A DNA stretch of 39,772 bases. It comes from a virus. Below the pieces are notes generated by a model, which was given only the letters and a program-made list of their open reading frames with translations, searched no databases and had not been told where the DNA came from. A program made the translations under genes and the position numbers. Shown one piece after another: positions 27,305-35,199 of this stretch (its first letter is position 1; every line of letters begins with the position of its first letter). The stretch lies in the IMG/VR virus record IMGVR_UViG_3300028410_000024, positions 1 to 39,772 of that record. One strand, 5' to 3'.

Positions 27305-27934
27305 ATGAATAAATCACCTTTTCTCGTTGCAAGAGAATTGGTTTCCCCGCTTCAATGTGAAGATATGATATCACGCCTGAAGCATACGATTCCAAACACA
27401 GACCAAAAGGGCGACCCCACGGTTACCTATAAGGGTAACAGGCTTTCTGAGATGCGAGTTGCTCCAATATTCAGAGAGCTATTGCCGAACGCGGAAAAGC
27501 ATTTTGGATTTGAAACAAAAGCATTGACTCCCTTCGTGTTTGAATGGTACCCTACGGGGTTCTCAGGATCAAAGGCTACGTCAGAAGCATATAAGCTTAA
27601 TAAAAAGCGGGGCCATGAGTCAAGTTGGCAAAAAATCAAAGATTATGACTTTACCGTAGTTGTATTCTTAAACGATGCCAACACTGGCCTAGATTTTGAT
27701 TCCGACTTCGAAGTTCGTGGCGGCAAACTAGAGTTCCCATCACATGGGTTTGGCTTTAACCCACAACGAGGCACTGCTGTAATATTCCCGTCTCGTTCTA
27801 ATTTCATAAATGCAATAGCTCCAGTAGAGCTAGGCGACCTCAACCTGATAAGATTCCAGATAATAGCCAAAAAAGAATTCGCTTATAACATGGATGACTT
27901 CCCCGGTGGTTATAAAGAGTGGTTTGGTGAATAG
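27305..27934 (+). CDS. 2-oxoglutarate/Fe(II) oxygenase-like protein
   Basis: The 209-residue protein shows the order of strands of the prolyl-4-hydroxylase-like 2OG-Fe(II) oxygenases: YDFTVVVFLND (residues 114-124), GGKLEFP (139-145), NPQRGTAVIFPS (152-163) and AIAPVELGDLNLIRFQ (170-185). These enzymes need an HxD pair and a distal His for iron. The distal position is Asn169 (FINAIAPV) and no clear HxD precedes the core; His104 in RGHESS is the nearest candidate. It may be inactive or use other ligands. Similar proteins with FINA in place of the His occur, as I recall, in cyanophages, so this is probably a family feature and not damage. Substrate unknown. Confidence 0.6.
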   Translation: MNKSPFLVARELVSPLQCEDMISRLKHTIPNTDQKGDPTVTYKGNRLSEMRVAPIFRELLPNAEKHFGFETKALTPFVFEWYPTGFSGSKATSEAYKLNKKRGHESSWQKIKDYDFTVVVFLNDANTGLDFDSDFEVRGGKLEFPSHGFGFNPQRGTAVIFPSRSNFINAIAPVELGDLNLIRFQIIAKKEFAYNMDDFPGGYKEWFGE

Positions 27935-27940
27935 TATTAC

Positions 27941-27969
27941 TTGAAATCTCCTGTGAATAGTGGCATACT
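27941..27969 (+). promoter_or_regulatory. Possible sigma70-type early promoter ahead of the replication block
   Basis: TTGAAA (27941-27946), a 17-base spacer and CATACT (27964-27969) resemble -35 and -10 elements (five and four matches of six). It lies about 45 bases before the DsbA-like gene. No late element is present here, which suits early or middle genes. Confidence 0.35.
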
Positions 27970-27976
27970 ATGCCAC
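27960..27976 (+). other. Small hairpin in the leader of the DsbA-like gene
   Basis: GTGGCAT, a three-base loop and ATGCCAC form a perfect seven-pair hairpin. A second small hairpin (TCTCT, GATA, AGAGA) follows at about 27980-27993. There is no T-run, so this is not a standard terminator. It could be an operator, an RNA stabiliser or a processing site. Confidence 0.45.
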
Positions 27977-28014
27977 GCTCTCTGATAAGAGAATAATAAC
28001 AACAAGGAGATCAT

Positions 28015-28338
28015 ATGAGCGACTTAAGTGAATTTCAGCTATCTACCAACCCGGACGACATTCAGTCCATCCGAAATAAGATCACGGAAATCTCTGCACA
28101 ACAGCAGATGATCAAGGATCGCCAAGAAGCAATCAAAGAAATCAAGCAAGACCTCAAAGACGGTTTTGAAATGCCGACTTCCCTCATCAATAAGCTGGTC
28201 AAAGCCCTTGACGACGACGCTTATGTAGAAATGACAACCGAAAACAGTGTCTTTGAATTAGTCCGAGAGACTGTTTTGGGCGATGCAGGTTTGCCTGATG
28301 ATAATACATTAGAGGACGATGCGTCGGGAGGATACTAA
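28015..28338 (+). CDS. dsbA: DsbA-like double-stranded DNA-binding protein
   Basis: The 107-residue protein has a good AAGGAG ribosome-binding site. Its middle (MIKDRQEAIKEIKQDLKDGF, then a MPTSLINKLVKALDDDAYVE helix) aligns with T4 DsbA (about 89 aa; pattern NELIKDIRxxAKDELG...FNRLLALYHKD), and the end (SVFELVRETVLG) with its EEVVELYDTVF. T4 DsbA binds double-stranded DNA near late promoters and sits next to gene 33 and the rnh nuclease gene. Here it is directly upstream of DNA polymerase, with rnh three genes further on. Confidence 0.7.
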   Translation: MSDLSEFQLSTNPDDIQSIRNKITEISAQQQMIKDRQEAIKEIKQDLKDGFEMPTSLINKLVKALDDDAYVEMTTENSVFELVRETVLGDAGLPDDNTLEDDASGGY

Positions 28339-28367
28339 ATACCCCTCCACAACACACGAGGGGTATT
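28338..28367 (+). promoter_or_regulatory. Hairpin over the gp43 ribosome-binding site (candidate translational operator)
   Basis: AATACCCCTC (28338-28347), a ten-base loop and GAGGGGTATT (28358-28367) form a perfect ten-pair stem. The right arm contains the likely Shine-Dalgarno sequence GAGGGG, nine bases from the polymerase ATG at 28373. In T4 and RB69, gp43 represses its own translation by binding a hairpin operator overlapping its ribosome-binding site; position and layout fit that model. There is no T-run, so termination is less likely. Confidence 0.6.
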
Positions 28368-28372
28368 AACAT

Positions 28373-30940
28373 ATGACATATATTTCTACAGCACTAGCCG
28401 ACAGCAAAAATGATGTGATTGTCTGGTCACGGAACGAAGACGGGGAGCGAGTCACAAATAGATTCGAAGCCCCGTACTTCTACTACGTGGAAGATGACGA
28501 AGGAACCTATAAAGACCTATTTGGGAACCAACTTGTTCGTCATGATTTTTCCGCATCTAAAGACTTTTTCTCTGCGCGCAAGAAGCTCGTAGAGAAGGGT
28601 TATAACATGTATGAGTCAGACATATCTCCAGAGTACAAAGTGCTCTCACAGGAGTTCTATGGGGCTGATATCGGCAATCTGAACGTCACCTTCTTCGATA
28701 TTGAGAACGACTATAACCGTGACATTGGTTACGCTACAATAGACAACCCATACGCTCCAATTAACTCGGTTGCTCTATACCATGTGCATTCTGGAAGAAC
28801 TGTTGTCCTTGCAGTAGCACCGGACACACGTCCGGGGTATTCGCATGATGATCTGCCTACAGATATCACAGATGATGCCGAAGTAATTATATGCAAGGAC
28901 GAGAAATCTCTGCTAGAGTTTTTCTTCCTCGAAATCGAAGATAGTGATGTTATCAGTGGGTGGAACTCGGATTTCTTCGATGTGCCTTACGTCTATGAGC
29001 GTGCAAACCGCGTCATGTACAAGAACGCCGGAAATAAGTTATGCTTTAATAACCGAGAGCCACATTATCGTGAAGTTGAGCGATATGGTAATACCCAGAA
29101 GAAGTTGATGCTTCAGGGACGTGTTTCTCTCGATTATTTGGACGTGTATAAAAAGTTCGAGCCCAGTGAGAAGTCGAGCTATGCATTGGAAAATGTTGCG
29201 GAAGAAGAACTTCCACATTTGCCGAAGTTGGAATATGAAGGATCGTTGTATACGTTGTATCGTGATAATTTCGAACACTTTATACGATACAACATTCGAG
29301 ACACGGTAATTCTTAAGGGTCTTGAGGAAAAGAAGAAGTATATAAAACTCGCTATTCAAATGTCCCACATGGCAACCAGTAAGATTGAAGACGTACTAGG
29401 CACCATCAAGGTTGCAGAAATGTCTATCATCAACTATTGCCATTATGATTTGGGGGTGCAAGTCCCTAACTCTAAGGAACATGAAGATAGAGCACAAAAG
29501 TACCATGGTGGACTTGTTATTCCTCCAAAAATTGGTATGCATGAATGGGTTGCTTCGCTTGACTTGGCCTCACTATATCCATCAACGATGCGTTCATTAA
29601 ATATTAGTCCAGAAACAATTGTAGGACAGTTTGCGGAAGGGCAGCACGCTTTCGAAGTGCTACGTGGCATACCGTCGAATACTACTAAGCTAACATTTAT
29701 AGGCGAAGATTCTGGGAATACCGTAAGGTCTACTGCTTCTAAATTTAAAAAACTGTTAATAGAACAGAATTGGGCGGTAAGTGCGGGCGGTACCGTGTAC
29801 AGGCAAGATGTAGATGGGGTAATTCCAGCTATTCTTACAACATGGTTTTCTGAGCGTAAGAAATATAAGAAGCTGATGAATGATGCTCGTACCGTCGGTG
29901 ATAGTGAAGTATATGAATACTACGACCGCTTGCAGTATATCAAAAAAATTCAGTTGAACTCTATGTATGGTGCATGTGGTAGTAAGTACTTCAAATTCTA
30001 TGACGTGCGATTAGCGGAATCGACCACACTATCTGGTCAGGAGATTCTAATACATATGGCAAGTAAGGTATCTGAAGTTTTGACGGGCGAATATGAAGTA
30101 GAAAACGATTCTATCATATATGGCGACACCGACTCCGTGTACTTCAAGACCTACAAAGACAATAGGAAAGATGCCCTTGAGGTTGCGAATCACCTATGTG
30201 ACGAAGTAAATGCATCTTACCCAAAGTTTATGAATGCCACATTCAACTGTGATACGCCGCATTGTCAACTCATGAAGGCCGAGCAGGAAATTATTACTGA
30301 CAGAGGAATCTTCATCAAGAAGAAGTATTATATCCTCCATCTTGTCTCCGATGATGGGAAGGAAGTCGATGAGATGAAGAATATGGGCGTGCCGATCAAA
30401 AAGACGACACTCCCTAAGCCAATCAAGAAAAAACTGAGTTCTTTCATTGAACGGCTGTTGAGGGGTGAAGACTGGGATATTATTGGTCGAGAAGTTGTGG
30501 CGTTCAAGGAAGAACTAAAGAACCTTGAAGACGTTCACATGTTTGGACTACCCAAAGGCGTTAACAAGGTTGAATATTACACTGGAAAATTCAAAGAAAA
30601 GGAACCCGGATTGAGAGTCCCCGGACACGTATCCGCTTCTATCCTGTGGAACACTTGTCTAAAGAGCTATAAGGATAAAGATTCACCCCGAATCATATCT
30701 GGTAGCAAGATTAATGTCTACTATCTTACACGTCCCATTGACGGGTTTAAGAGCATTGCTGTACCGAAAGATATAACCGTGATCCCTGATTGGTTTACCG
30801 ATCATTTCACTCCACTAATTGATCGGGATGCACAGATAATACGACTGGTAGACAAGCCAATGGAGATTATGGTATCTGCCGCTGGCATCAAGGTACCTAC
30901 GAAGAAAAAACTAATATTTGAGGATGAATTATTTCTATGA
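28373..30940 (+). CDS. 43: Replicative family B DNA polymerase gp43
   Basis: The 855-residue enzyme is close to T4 gp43 (898). The proofreading exonuclease motifs are intact: FFDIEND (about residue 109), SGWNSDFFD and YNIRDT. The polymerase motifs are A, DLASLYPS (about 397); B, KKIQLNSMYGACGS; and C, IYGDTDS (about 583), then KKKYY. All catalytic Asp residues are present, so it should be active. The C-terminus ends KLIFEDELFL, matching the short hydrophobic tail by which gp43 binds the sliding clamp. Its stop overlaps the clamp start (ATGA), coupling the two. No intein or split is seen. Translation is probably controlled by the hairpin immediately upstream. Confidence 0.97.
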   Translation: MTYISTALADSKNDVIVWSRNEDGERVTNRFEAPYFYYVEDDEGTYKDLFGNQLVRHDFSASKDFFSARKKLVEKGYNMYESDISPEYKVLSQEFYGADIGNLNVTFFDIENDYNRDIGYATIDNPYAPINSVALYHVHSGRTVVLAVAPDTRPGYSHDDLPTDITDDAEVIICKDEKSLLEFFFLEIEDSDVISGWNSDFFDVPYVYERANRVMYKNAGNKLCFNNREPHYREVERYGNTQKKLMLQGRVSLDYLDVYKKFEPSEKSSYALENVAEEELPHLPKLEYEGSLYTLYRDNFEHFIRYNIRDTVILKGLEEKKKYIKLAIQMSHMATSKIEDVLGTIKVAEMSIINYCHYDLGVQVPNSKEHEDRAQKYHGGLVIPPKIGMHEWVASLDLASLYPSTMRSLNISPETIVGQFAEGQHAFEVLRGIPSNTTKLTFIGEDSGNTVRSTASKFKKLLIEQNWAVSAGGTVYRQDVDGVIPAILTTWFSERKKYKKLMNDARTVGDSEVYEYYDRLQYIKKIQLNSMYGACGSKYFKFYDVRLAESTTLSGQEILIHMASKVSEVLTGEYEVENDSIIYGDTDSVYFKTYKDNRKDALEVANHLCDEVNASYPKFMNATFNCDTPHCQLMKAEQEIITDRGIFIKKKYYILHLVSDDGKEVDEMKNMGVPIKKTTLPKPIKKKLSSFIERLLRGEDWDIIGREVVAFKEELKNLEDVHMFGLPKGVNKVEYYTGKFKEKEPGLRVPGHVSASILWNTCLKSYKDKDSPRIISGSKINVYYLTRPIDGFKSIAVPKDITVIPDWFTDHFTPLIDRDAQIIRLVDKPMEIMVSAAGIKVPTKKKLIFEDELFL

Positions 30941-31647
30941 AACTAGACAACGCAACGGTTAATTTGATACTGAATGCCACCAATCTTGGATGTATCTTGG
31001 GTATTGATGGACTCATTTTAGATGAGAATGCCATCCGTGGTTACAATGACGACCAAGGTGTAATGGTATTGGCGAGAGGACCCTATGATTTTGAGTTCAA
31101 GAACATCGGAATATCAAGGCTACCGAGCCTAAAACAAAAGATGAAACTCATCAGCGAGTCCGAAGTAGAAGTCGAGGCCGTACCTCGCAAGTCGAACCCG
31201 GATGTGATCGAAAAATTGAAGTTCGATTGTGGTAGGATCAACTTCGAATTCAGATGCGCTTTGGCAAAGGCAATCAAAGACGTACCTTCTTTGAAGATCA
31301 ATAAGACACCAGTCTTTCAGTTTGAGTTAACCGAAGACGACTATACGCTCATGACAAAGAGTGCTTCAGCCATGCGCAGTAAAAACATGACCATACAGAG
31401 TAGCGATAACGGAGTACGTCTGCGTTTTTCAGATGATACTGGCGATATTCTTAATTGTGATGTTCAGACAACCCTCGATAGTAGTGGAGACATAGAAGAT
31501 ATGTCTCTTACTATCAACCTAAAGAAGATGCTACCAATTTTCCGACTAGCGATTCAATCGGGAAAATTCACACTAAATATACTAAAAAGCAACATAGTTT
31601 ATATCGAAATTGGTGATATGGAAATCTATGTAATGCCGGAGGTATAA
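30937..31647 (+). CDS. 45: Sliding clamp gp45
   Basis: The 236-residue protein (T4 gp45 is 228) begins MKLDNATVNLILNATNLGCI and has the two-domain alternating strand-helix layout of the trimeric T4-type clamp. The late part, MSLTINLKKMLPIFRLAIQSGKF split across about residues 189-211, aligns with the gp45 segment before its final strands. The clamp ring tethers gp43 to DNA and, in T4, also activates late promoters through gp33 and gp55. It directly follows and overlaps the polymerase gene, an arrangement that differs from T4, where the clamp-loader genes intervene. Confidence 0.82.
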   Translation: MKLDNATVNLILNATNLGCILGIDGLILDENAIRGYNDDQGVMVLARGPYDFEFKNIGISRLPSLKQKMKLISESEVEVEAVPRKSNPDVIEKLKFDCGRINFEFRCALAKAIKDVPSLKINKTPVFQFELTEDDYTLMTKSASAMRSKNMTIQSSDNGVRLRFSDDTGDILNCDVQTTLDSSGDIEDMSLTINLKKMLPIFRLAIQSGKFTLNILKSNIVYIEIGDMEIYVMPEV

Positions 31648-31650
31648 CAC

Positions 31651-32226
31651 ATGGCTTGGAATTGGTGGGAAAAATTAACGGAATCGGAGGAAACCCGAAA
31701 GGAGCGCGAGTTCCACGAGTTTGCAAAGACGGAAGATTTTCGCAAGATGCTCCATGCAGAAGCAAAAAGCATTGTAGAGGAATCCAAAAAGCAAGACGAA
31801 GAAGATAAAAATAAAGCAAAAGCTGACCATAAGAAGAGAATTGATTACGCGAAGAAGAACTTGTCAGAACTTGGACAAGAGATGACAGATAGCCCGGAGC
31901 CGTTTGTGAATGTACTCAGTATCGGGTTCACCGCTGAAAATGGAATCGAAGTTAAACTAGACTACAATAAATCATTCATTCGCTATCTGAAAAAAGCAGG
32001 TATCAAAGCTTCAAATGACGAAGAGACAATTAGACTGTGGTTGGCTCATCTGAACTATGATATTAGTGAAGAAGCCAAGGCTGAAGATTATCTAATGAAC
32101 GGTGTTTCAGACAACGAAATGCCATCAATGAGTTATGATGAACTATTTGGAGTAGATGATGACGATGAAGACGAACTTGATTCTGGATGGGAACAATCTT
32201 CTGCACCGAACGTTCCACGCAAATAA
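31651..32226 (+). CDS. Unknown protein in the replication block, acidic C-terminus
   Basis: The 191-residue protein begins MAWNWWEKLTESEETRKERE, three bases after the clamp stop, with a GGAGG ribosome-binding site. The first 90 residues are a highly charged helix. Residues 90-150 are a compact domain (FVNVLSIGFTAENGIEVKLD, then an RLWLAHLNYDI helix). The end is acidic with MSYDELFGVDDDD, a short hydrophobic motif in acidic context that might bind the neighbouring clamp. T4 places the late coactivator gp33 beside dsbA and rnh, but I see no clear gp33 similarity. Its last 71 bases overlap the RNase H gene in another frame. Confidence 0.55.
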   Translation: MAWNWWEKLTESEETRKEREFHEFAKTEDFRKMLHAEAKSIVEESKKQDEEDKNKAKADHKKRIDYAKKNLSELGQEMTDSPEPFVNVLSIGFTAENGIEVKLDYNKSFIRYLKKAGIKASNDEETIRLWLAHLNYDISEEAKAEDYLMNGVSDNEMPSMSYDELFGVDDDDEDELDSGWEQSSAPNVPRK

Positions 32227-33109
32227 TCGGAGCGGTGAACCGGATGATGTAGTGATTGGGCTGTGTATACATTCAGCACTGACTACAATGAACAAATATT
32301 ACAATATGTTCAACCCGGACGACATTATTATGACGTTTGACTCACATTCGTGGCGTAAAGAGTATACGAAAGATTTATCAAAGTGTGTGACAAACAAAAA
32401 GTATAAAGGAACACGCAGAGCAAATCAAACTCCGAAAGAGGTGCGGTTATTCAAACTACTGGATGATCACATTGATGAGCTTTACGAACTATTATTGCAT
32501 AGAACAGCTGTATTAACTTTGAGGCGTAACCTTCTCGAAGGTGATGATTTAATGGCAGCATACGTCCAAATGCACCGTGATGATCAAAACATCATCATTA
32601 GTGGCGATAAGGATATGATTCAACTATTGAAATATGAAGGCACTCGACTCATAAATCCTGCAACAGATGAAGATCGAACTCTCAAAGAGTGGGATGATGA
32701 TGCTGGTCTATTTCTTTTTGAAAAATGTGTTCGCGGTGATTCTGGGGATAACGTACAGAACGCTTATCCCCGCCTTAGAAAGATTAAGCTGTTCAAGGCG
32801 TACACCGATCAGTATGAGCGTGAAAACATCATGAACCACACGTTTATCCAGCATGAGGAAGTGTCTAAAGATGAGTACGCCGATGTAGAGTATCATACGG
32901 GTGCGTTGTTCAAGGAAAATATCGTCTTAATGGATTTGGCCGCACAACCCAACGTCATTAAAAAAGAGATGGTCAAAGAAGTATTATGTGCTAAAAAGAA
33001 TCGTGCGAAATATAATCATCGCAAGTTTCTTAAATTCTGTCAGGTAAATGAACTACCAAATATCATTGAAAGGGTAGAAGCATTCGTCCCAATGCTCACA
33101 GTATCCTGA
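32156..33109 (+). CDS. rnh: RNase H / 5'-3' exonuclease (FEN family)
   Basis: The 317-residue protein (T4 RNase H is 305) removes RNA primers from lagging-strand fragments. Metal-binding motifs of the FEN/5' nuclease family are visible in order: LILDGNNLL (residues 8-16), IIMTFDSHSWRKEY, LEGDDLMAAY, IISGDKDMIQL and RGDSGDNV (the helix-hairpin-helix start). The start lies inside the previous gene: GGAG at 32149-32152 precedes two consecutive ATG codons (32156 and 32159), the second better spaced. LILDGNN must be included for activity, so the 71-base overlap is real. The gene ends one base before the convergent holin-like gene. Confidence 0.85.
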   Translation: MMTMKTNLILDGNNLLHRTFHANNRSGEPDDVVIGLCIHSALTTMNKYYNMFNPDDIIMTFDSHSWRKEYTKDLSKCVTNKKYKGTRRANQTPKEVRLFKLLDDHIDELYELLLHRTAVLTLRRNLLEGDDLMAAYVQMHRDDQNIIISGDKDMIQLLKYEGTRLINPATDEDRTLKEWDDDAGLFLFEKCVRGDSGDNVQNAYPRLRKIKLFKAYTDQYERENIMNHTFIQHEEVSKDEYADVEYHTGALFKENIVLMDLAAQPNVIKKEMVKEVLCAKKNRAKYNHRKFLKFCQVNELPNIIERVEAFVPMLTVS

Positions 33110-33559
33110 TTATTCGCTCTGCTTACCACCAGTATTTGCGTAGAACGCAAATAGCGGTGTGGCCAATCCAATAACAGTTGTAACAAAGGTTGTCTGTGCC
33201 GTGGTAGGCCCACCGATAACATCACCAATTGAACATGCAAGCTGGTGAACTTGTTCAGGGTCTATTCCGGTAGCAAGATATAATTCGATTAAAGATTGGT
33301 CACAAACTTGGGTGACTGTTGTCTCAATAGATGTATACCATGTATATAGTTTATATACTAAGACACCATATATTGTCAAGAATAAACGGGGAATTATGCG
33401 ATACGCATTAATGATAGCACCAAAAGCAATTTTATTGTTTGTTGCATTGTCGCGTTTTTCATCTTCGAACTTAAATTTTTCGCGTTCGAGTTTTAGGTTT
33501 TCAAGCTCTTGCTCAACTCGCTCTTTTGTTGCTTCTAAAGTTTCTTTGTTTTTTTCCAT
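33110..33559 (-). CDS. Holin-like membrane protein
   Basis: The 149-residue product starts at the ATG preceded by GGAG six bases earlier; the same frame is open further upstream, but that part overlaps the plus-strand gene and lacks a start signal. Residues 1-40 are a charged coiled coil (ETLEATKERVEQELENLKLE). Residues about 47-72 and 122-141 are membrane segments. The C-terminal pattern GGPTTAQTTFVTTVIGLATP followed by FAFYANTGG resembles putative holins of marine T4-like phages. An exact late promoter lies 18 bases upstream, as expected for a lysis gene. No endolysin is visible nearby, so holin function is inferred from topology and pattern. Confidence 0.6.
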   Translation of the reverse strand: MEKNKETLEATKERVEQELENLKLEREKFKFEDEKRDNATNNKIAFGAIINAYRIIPRLFLTIYGVLVYKLYTWYTSIETTVTQVCDQSLIELYLATGIDPEQVHQLACSIGDVIGGPTTAQTTFVTTVIGLATPLFAFYANTGGKQSE

Positions 33560-33576
33560 CGCTGGCTCCATATGAT

Positions 33577-33584
33577 TATTTATA
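33577..33584 (-). promoter_or_regulatory. T4-like late promoter (TATAAATA) for the holin-like gene
   Basis: On the minus strand an exact TATAAATAA lies 18 bases before the ATG at 33559. On the plus strand its last base starts the AAAGG ribosome-binding site of the divergent gene, so the two genes share a 37-base control region. Confidence 0.7.
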
Positions 33585-33596
33585 AAGGTTTGAATA

Positions 33597-34325
33597 GTGT
33601 CTGAAAAAAAGAGCACCACAAAAAGAGGAAGACCTCGCGTAAATCTGGAATTTAGAGAAGCTCGCGAACTCATAAGAAATGAACAAATTTCTTCGGTTGT
33701 GCAGTTTAAGCGGTGGTGGGCTCTCAACACTCCAGCAAGAATACCAAAGCGTCCAGATCGGGCATATAAGCACGAGTGGGAAGGTTGGAATGATTTCTTG
33801 GGATCGAATAATCCATTTCCATGCGTGAAGCAACACTTCAGGTCCTTTAAGGAGGCCCGAGCATTTATACAGCAGTTAGGGCTGACAACTAAATCGGAAT
33901 ATATTGAATATGCTAAATCGTCTAGAAAGCCAGCAGACATTCCGTCAAGACCTGATTTAATCTATAGGAAAGACTGGTTCACATGGGCTGATTTTATCGG
34001 TGCGGATATTGCTAGTGTAAAACGTAATATCGAAACCGCAGATGCTATGTTCTTTATAATCAACAATCCGGGCCGTCCAAACAACGTGTATCAATTCGGT
34101 ATCACTATGGATAACGTTCAGGATATCGTTAAGGCGCAGCAAAACCAACGCTTTAAGATTGTGGGGTTATATTACTGTAATATAGAATTCGATTGGACAG
34201 GCTTTGCGGAAGAATATGGTCGAGAATACTGGGAATCGGGTAGGCAAGACGAATACCTAGTCCCCAATATACATGATTTCATATTCCAGATAAGTGATTT
34301 TGTGGAACCAGTTAGGAAGCAATAG
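33597..34325 (+). CDS. Protein with two phage-integrase-type repeat units, unknown function
   Basis: The 242-residue protein starts at a GTG, eight bases after AAAGG. Residues about 17-69 and 82-135 are two copies of a repeat: a helix with EAR, then P-x-x-I-P-x-x-P-D, Y, and finally W-x-x-W-x-D-F-[LI]-G (WEGWNDFLG and WFTWADFIG). This matches the 'phage integrase repeat unit' family as I know it, which occurs in DNA-interacting proteins. Residues 140-242 are a separate alpha/beta domain. The basic N-terminus (KKSTTKRGRPR) resembles an AT-hook. No integrase catalytic residues are visible, so it is more likely a DNA-binding or DNA-modifying protein. The last 14 bases overlap the convergent Nudix gene. 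Confidence 0.62.
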   Translation: MSEKKSTTKRGRPRVNLEFREARELIRNEQISSVVQFKRWWALNTPARIPKRPDRAYKHEWEGWNDFLGSNNPFPCVKQHFRSFKEARAFIQQLGLTTKSEYIEYAKSSRKPADIPSRPDLIYRKDWFTWADFIGADIASVKRNIETADAMFFIINNPGRPNNVYQFGITMDNVQDIVKAQQNQRFKIVGLYYCNIEFDWTGFAEEYGREYWESGRQDEYLVPNIHDFIFQISDFVEPVRKQ

Positions 34326-34725
34326 CCCGTAAGAATGCCTTAACTATTGGCTTGTGGATGTCTCTACCTTCCAGTAGAAAGTCTTCAACTACCATCCAAT
34401 AGGAGGCCCCCGTTTCGTAGGTAGTTTCCGTGAAGTTTGTGGGGTCTTTGATTAGTCCATAGAAAATTTCAGTATAGCCCAAAAAGTTACCGAGGGGCTC
34501 AACTGAACACACGTTACTTTCGACTAAACCGACTTCTTCACTGGCTTCACGCAGTGCCGCAGTCCTAGCATCTTCACCCGGATCAATTTTACCTTTTGCG
34601 ATTTGTGGCTTGTCACCACCAAACTTTGGGTTAGATGGGACCATGATCATGATGTAAAGCTCGTCACCCTCCACATAGTACGGAATGAATCCGGCTCTTG
34701 GAATTTTCTTGTTGACCTTTGACAT
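34312..34725 (-). CDS. Nudix hydrolase
   Basis: The 137-residue protein carries a perfect Nudix box (GX5EX7REUXEEXGU) at residues 45-67: GKIDPGE, seven residues, then REASEEVGL. All catalytic Glu residues are present. The beta strand before it (AGFIPYYVEGDELYIMIMVP) and short length suit a small nucleotide pyrophosphohydrolase. T4 encodes one (NudE), thought to cleave adenosine dinucleotides; the true substrate here is unknown. An AGGAG ribosome-binding site lies eight bases ahead of the ATG. Confidence 0.9.
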   Translation of the reverse strand: MSKVNKKIPRAGFIPYYVEGDELYIMIMVPSNPKFGGDKPQIAKGKIDPGEDARTAALREASEEVGLVESNVCSVEPLGNFLGYTEIFYGLIKDPTNFTETTYETGASYWMVVEDFLLEGRDIHKPIVKAFLRAIAS

Positions 34726-34742
34726 AGGCTATTCTCCTAACC

Positions 34743-34750
34743 TATTTAGT
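34743..34750 (-). promoter_or_regulatory. Weak late-promoter-like element (ACTAAATA) for the Nudix gene
   Basis: On the minus strand ACTAAATAGG lies 17 bases before the Nudix ATG. It keeps the TAAATA core only. Confidence 0.3.
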
Positions 34751-34778
34751 ATAGCCCGGATCACCATCAAAATCAACC

Positions 34779-34786
34779 TATAAATA
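34779..34786 (+). promoter_or_regulatory. T4-like late promoter (TATAAATA)
   Basis: An exact TATAAATAATG lies 34 bases before the ATG at 34821, with a TAGGAG ribosome-binding site in between. Confidence 0.7.
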
Positions 34787-34820
34787 ATGGTATCAATTTT
34801 GTGTTTATAGGAGAAACATC

Positions 34821-35195
34821 ATGGGAACCAGAATTATACAGAAGCACCCAGAACTACCACACGTCGGTTATGTCGATTTGGATGATAACCACGTAGCTGT
34901 GGAAGTTGTGGTGATGAAGCAGGATAAGAGCAACGGTGATCTATATTACATTAAGACTGAAGATATGGATGCAATCGACCGTAGACGACTCGAAACAATT
35001 CTTAAAAAGCGCGATGCTACAAAATATCCGCTATGGGACTTGCTCGAGAACACCGTTCTCGGTAATGGTGAGAACGCACTTGAGTTCTTCCACCAGATGG
35101 TGAAGGTGAAGACTGCTGGTGGTCAAACCCTTGTACCGGGACAAGGACGAAAGGGTATCGCACTTGGCCCCGATCCAGATACGCCGAACTCCTGA
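34821..35195 (+). CDS. Small late protein of unknown function (124 aa)
   Basis: The gene is bounded by an exact late promoter and a strong terminator, so it forms a one-gene late transcript. The product begins MGTRIIQKHPELPHVGYVDL, has a beta-rich first half and a helical segment NALEFFHQMVKVKT (about residues 85-100), and ends in a Gly/Pro-rich flexible tail. The FFHQMVKV motif is reminiscent of small conserved proteins of cyanophage-type T4-like phages. No function can be assigned; the independent strong expression suits a virion component. Confidence 0.62.
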   Translation: MGTRIIQKHPELPHVGYVDLDDNHVAVEVVVMKQDKSNGDLYYIKTEDMDAIDRRRLETILKKRDATKYPLWDLLENTVLGNGENALEFFHQMVKVKTAGGQTLVPGQGRKGIALGPDPDTPNS

Positions 35196-35199
35196 TAAT

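Noticed and set aside
28334-28341. ACTAAATA as a late promoter for DNA polymerase
   Set aside because: It only keeps the weak core, overlaps the upstream stop codon and the hairpin, and polymerase is not expected to be a late gene.
28338-28367. Hairpin ahead of gene 43 as an intrinsic terminator
   Set aside because: There is no T-run after the stem, and it covers the ribosome-binding site, so an operator is the better reading.
33560-33940. Longer N-terminus for the holin-like gene
   Set aside because: The frame is open upstream, but it covers the plus-strand repeat protein, and the late promoter and ribosome-binding site place the start at 33559.
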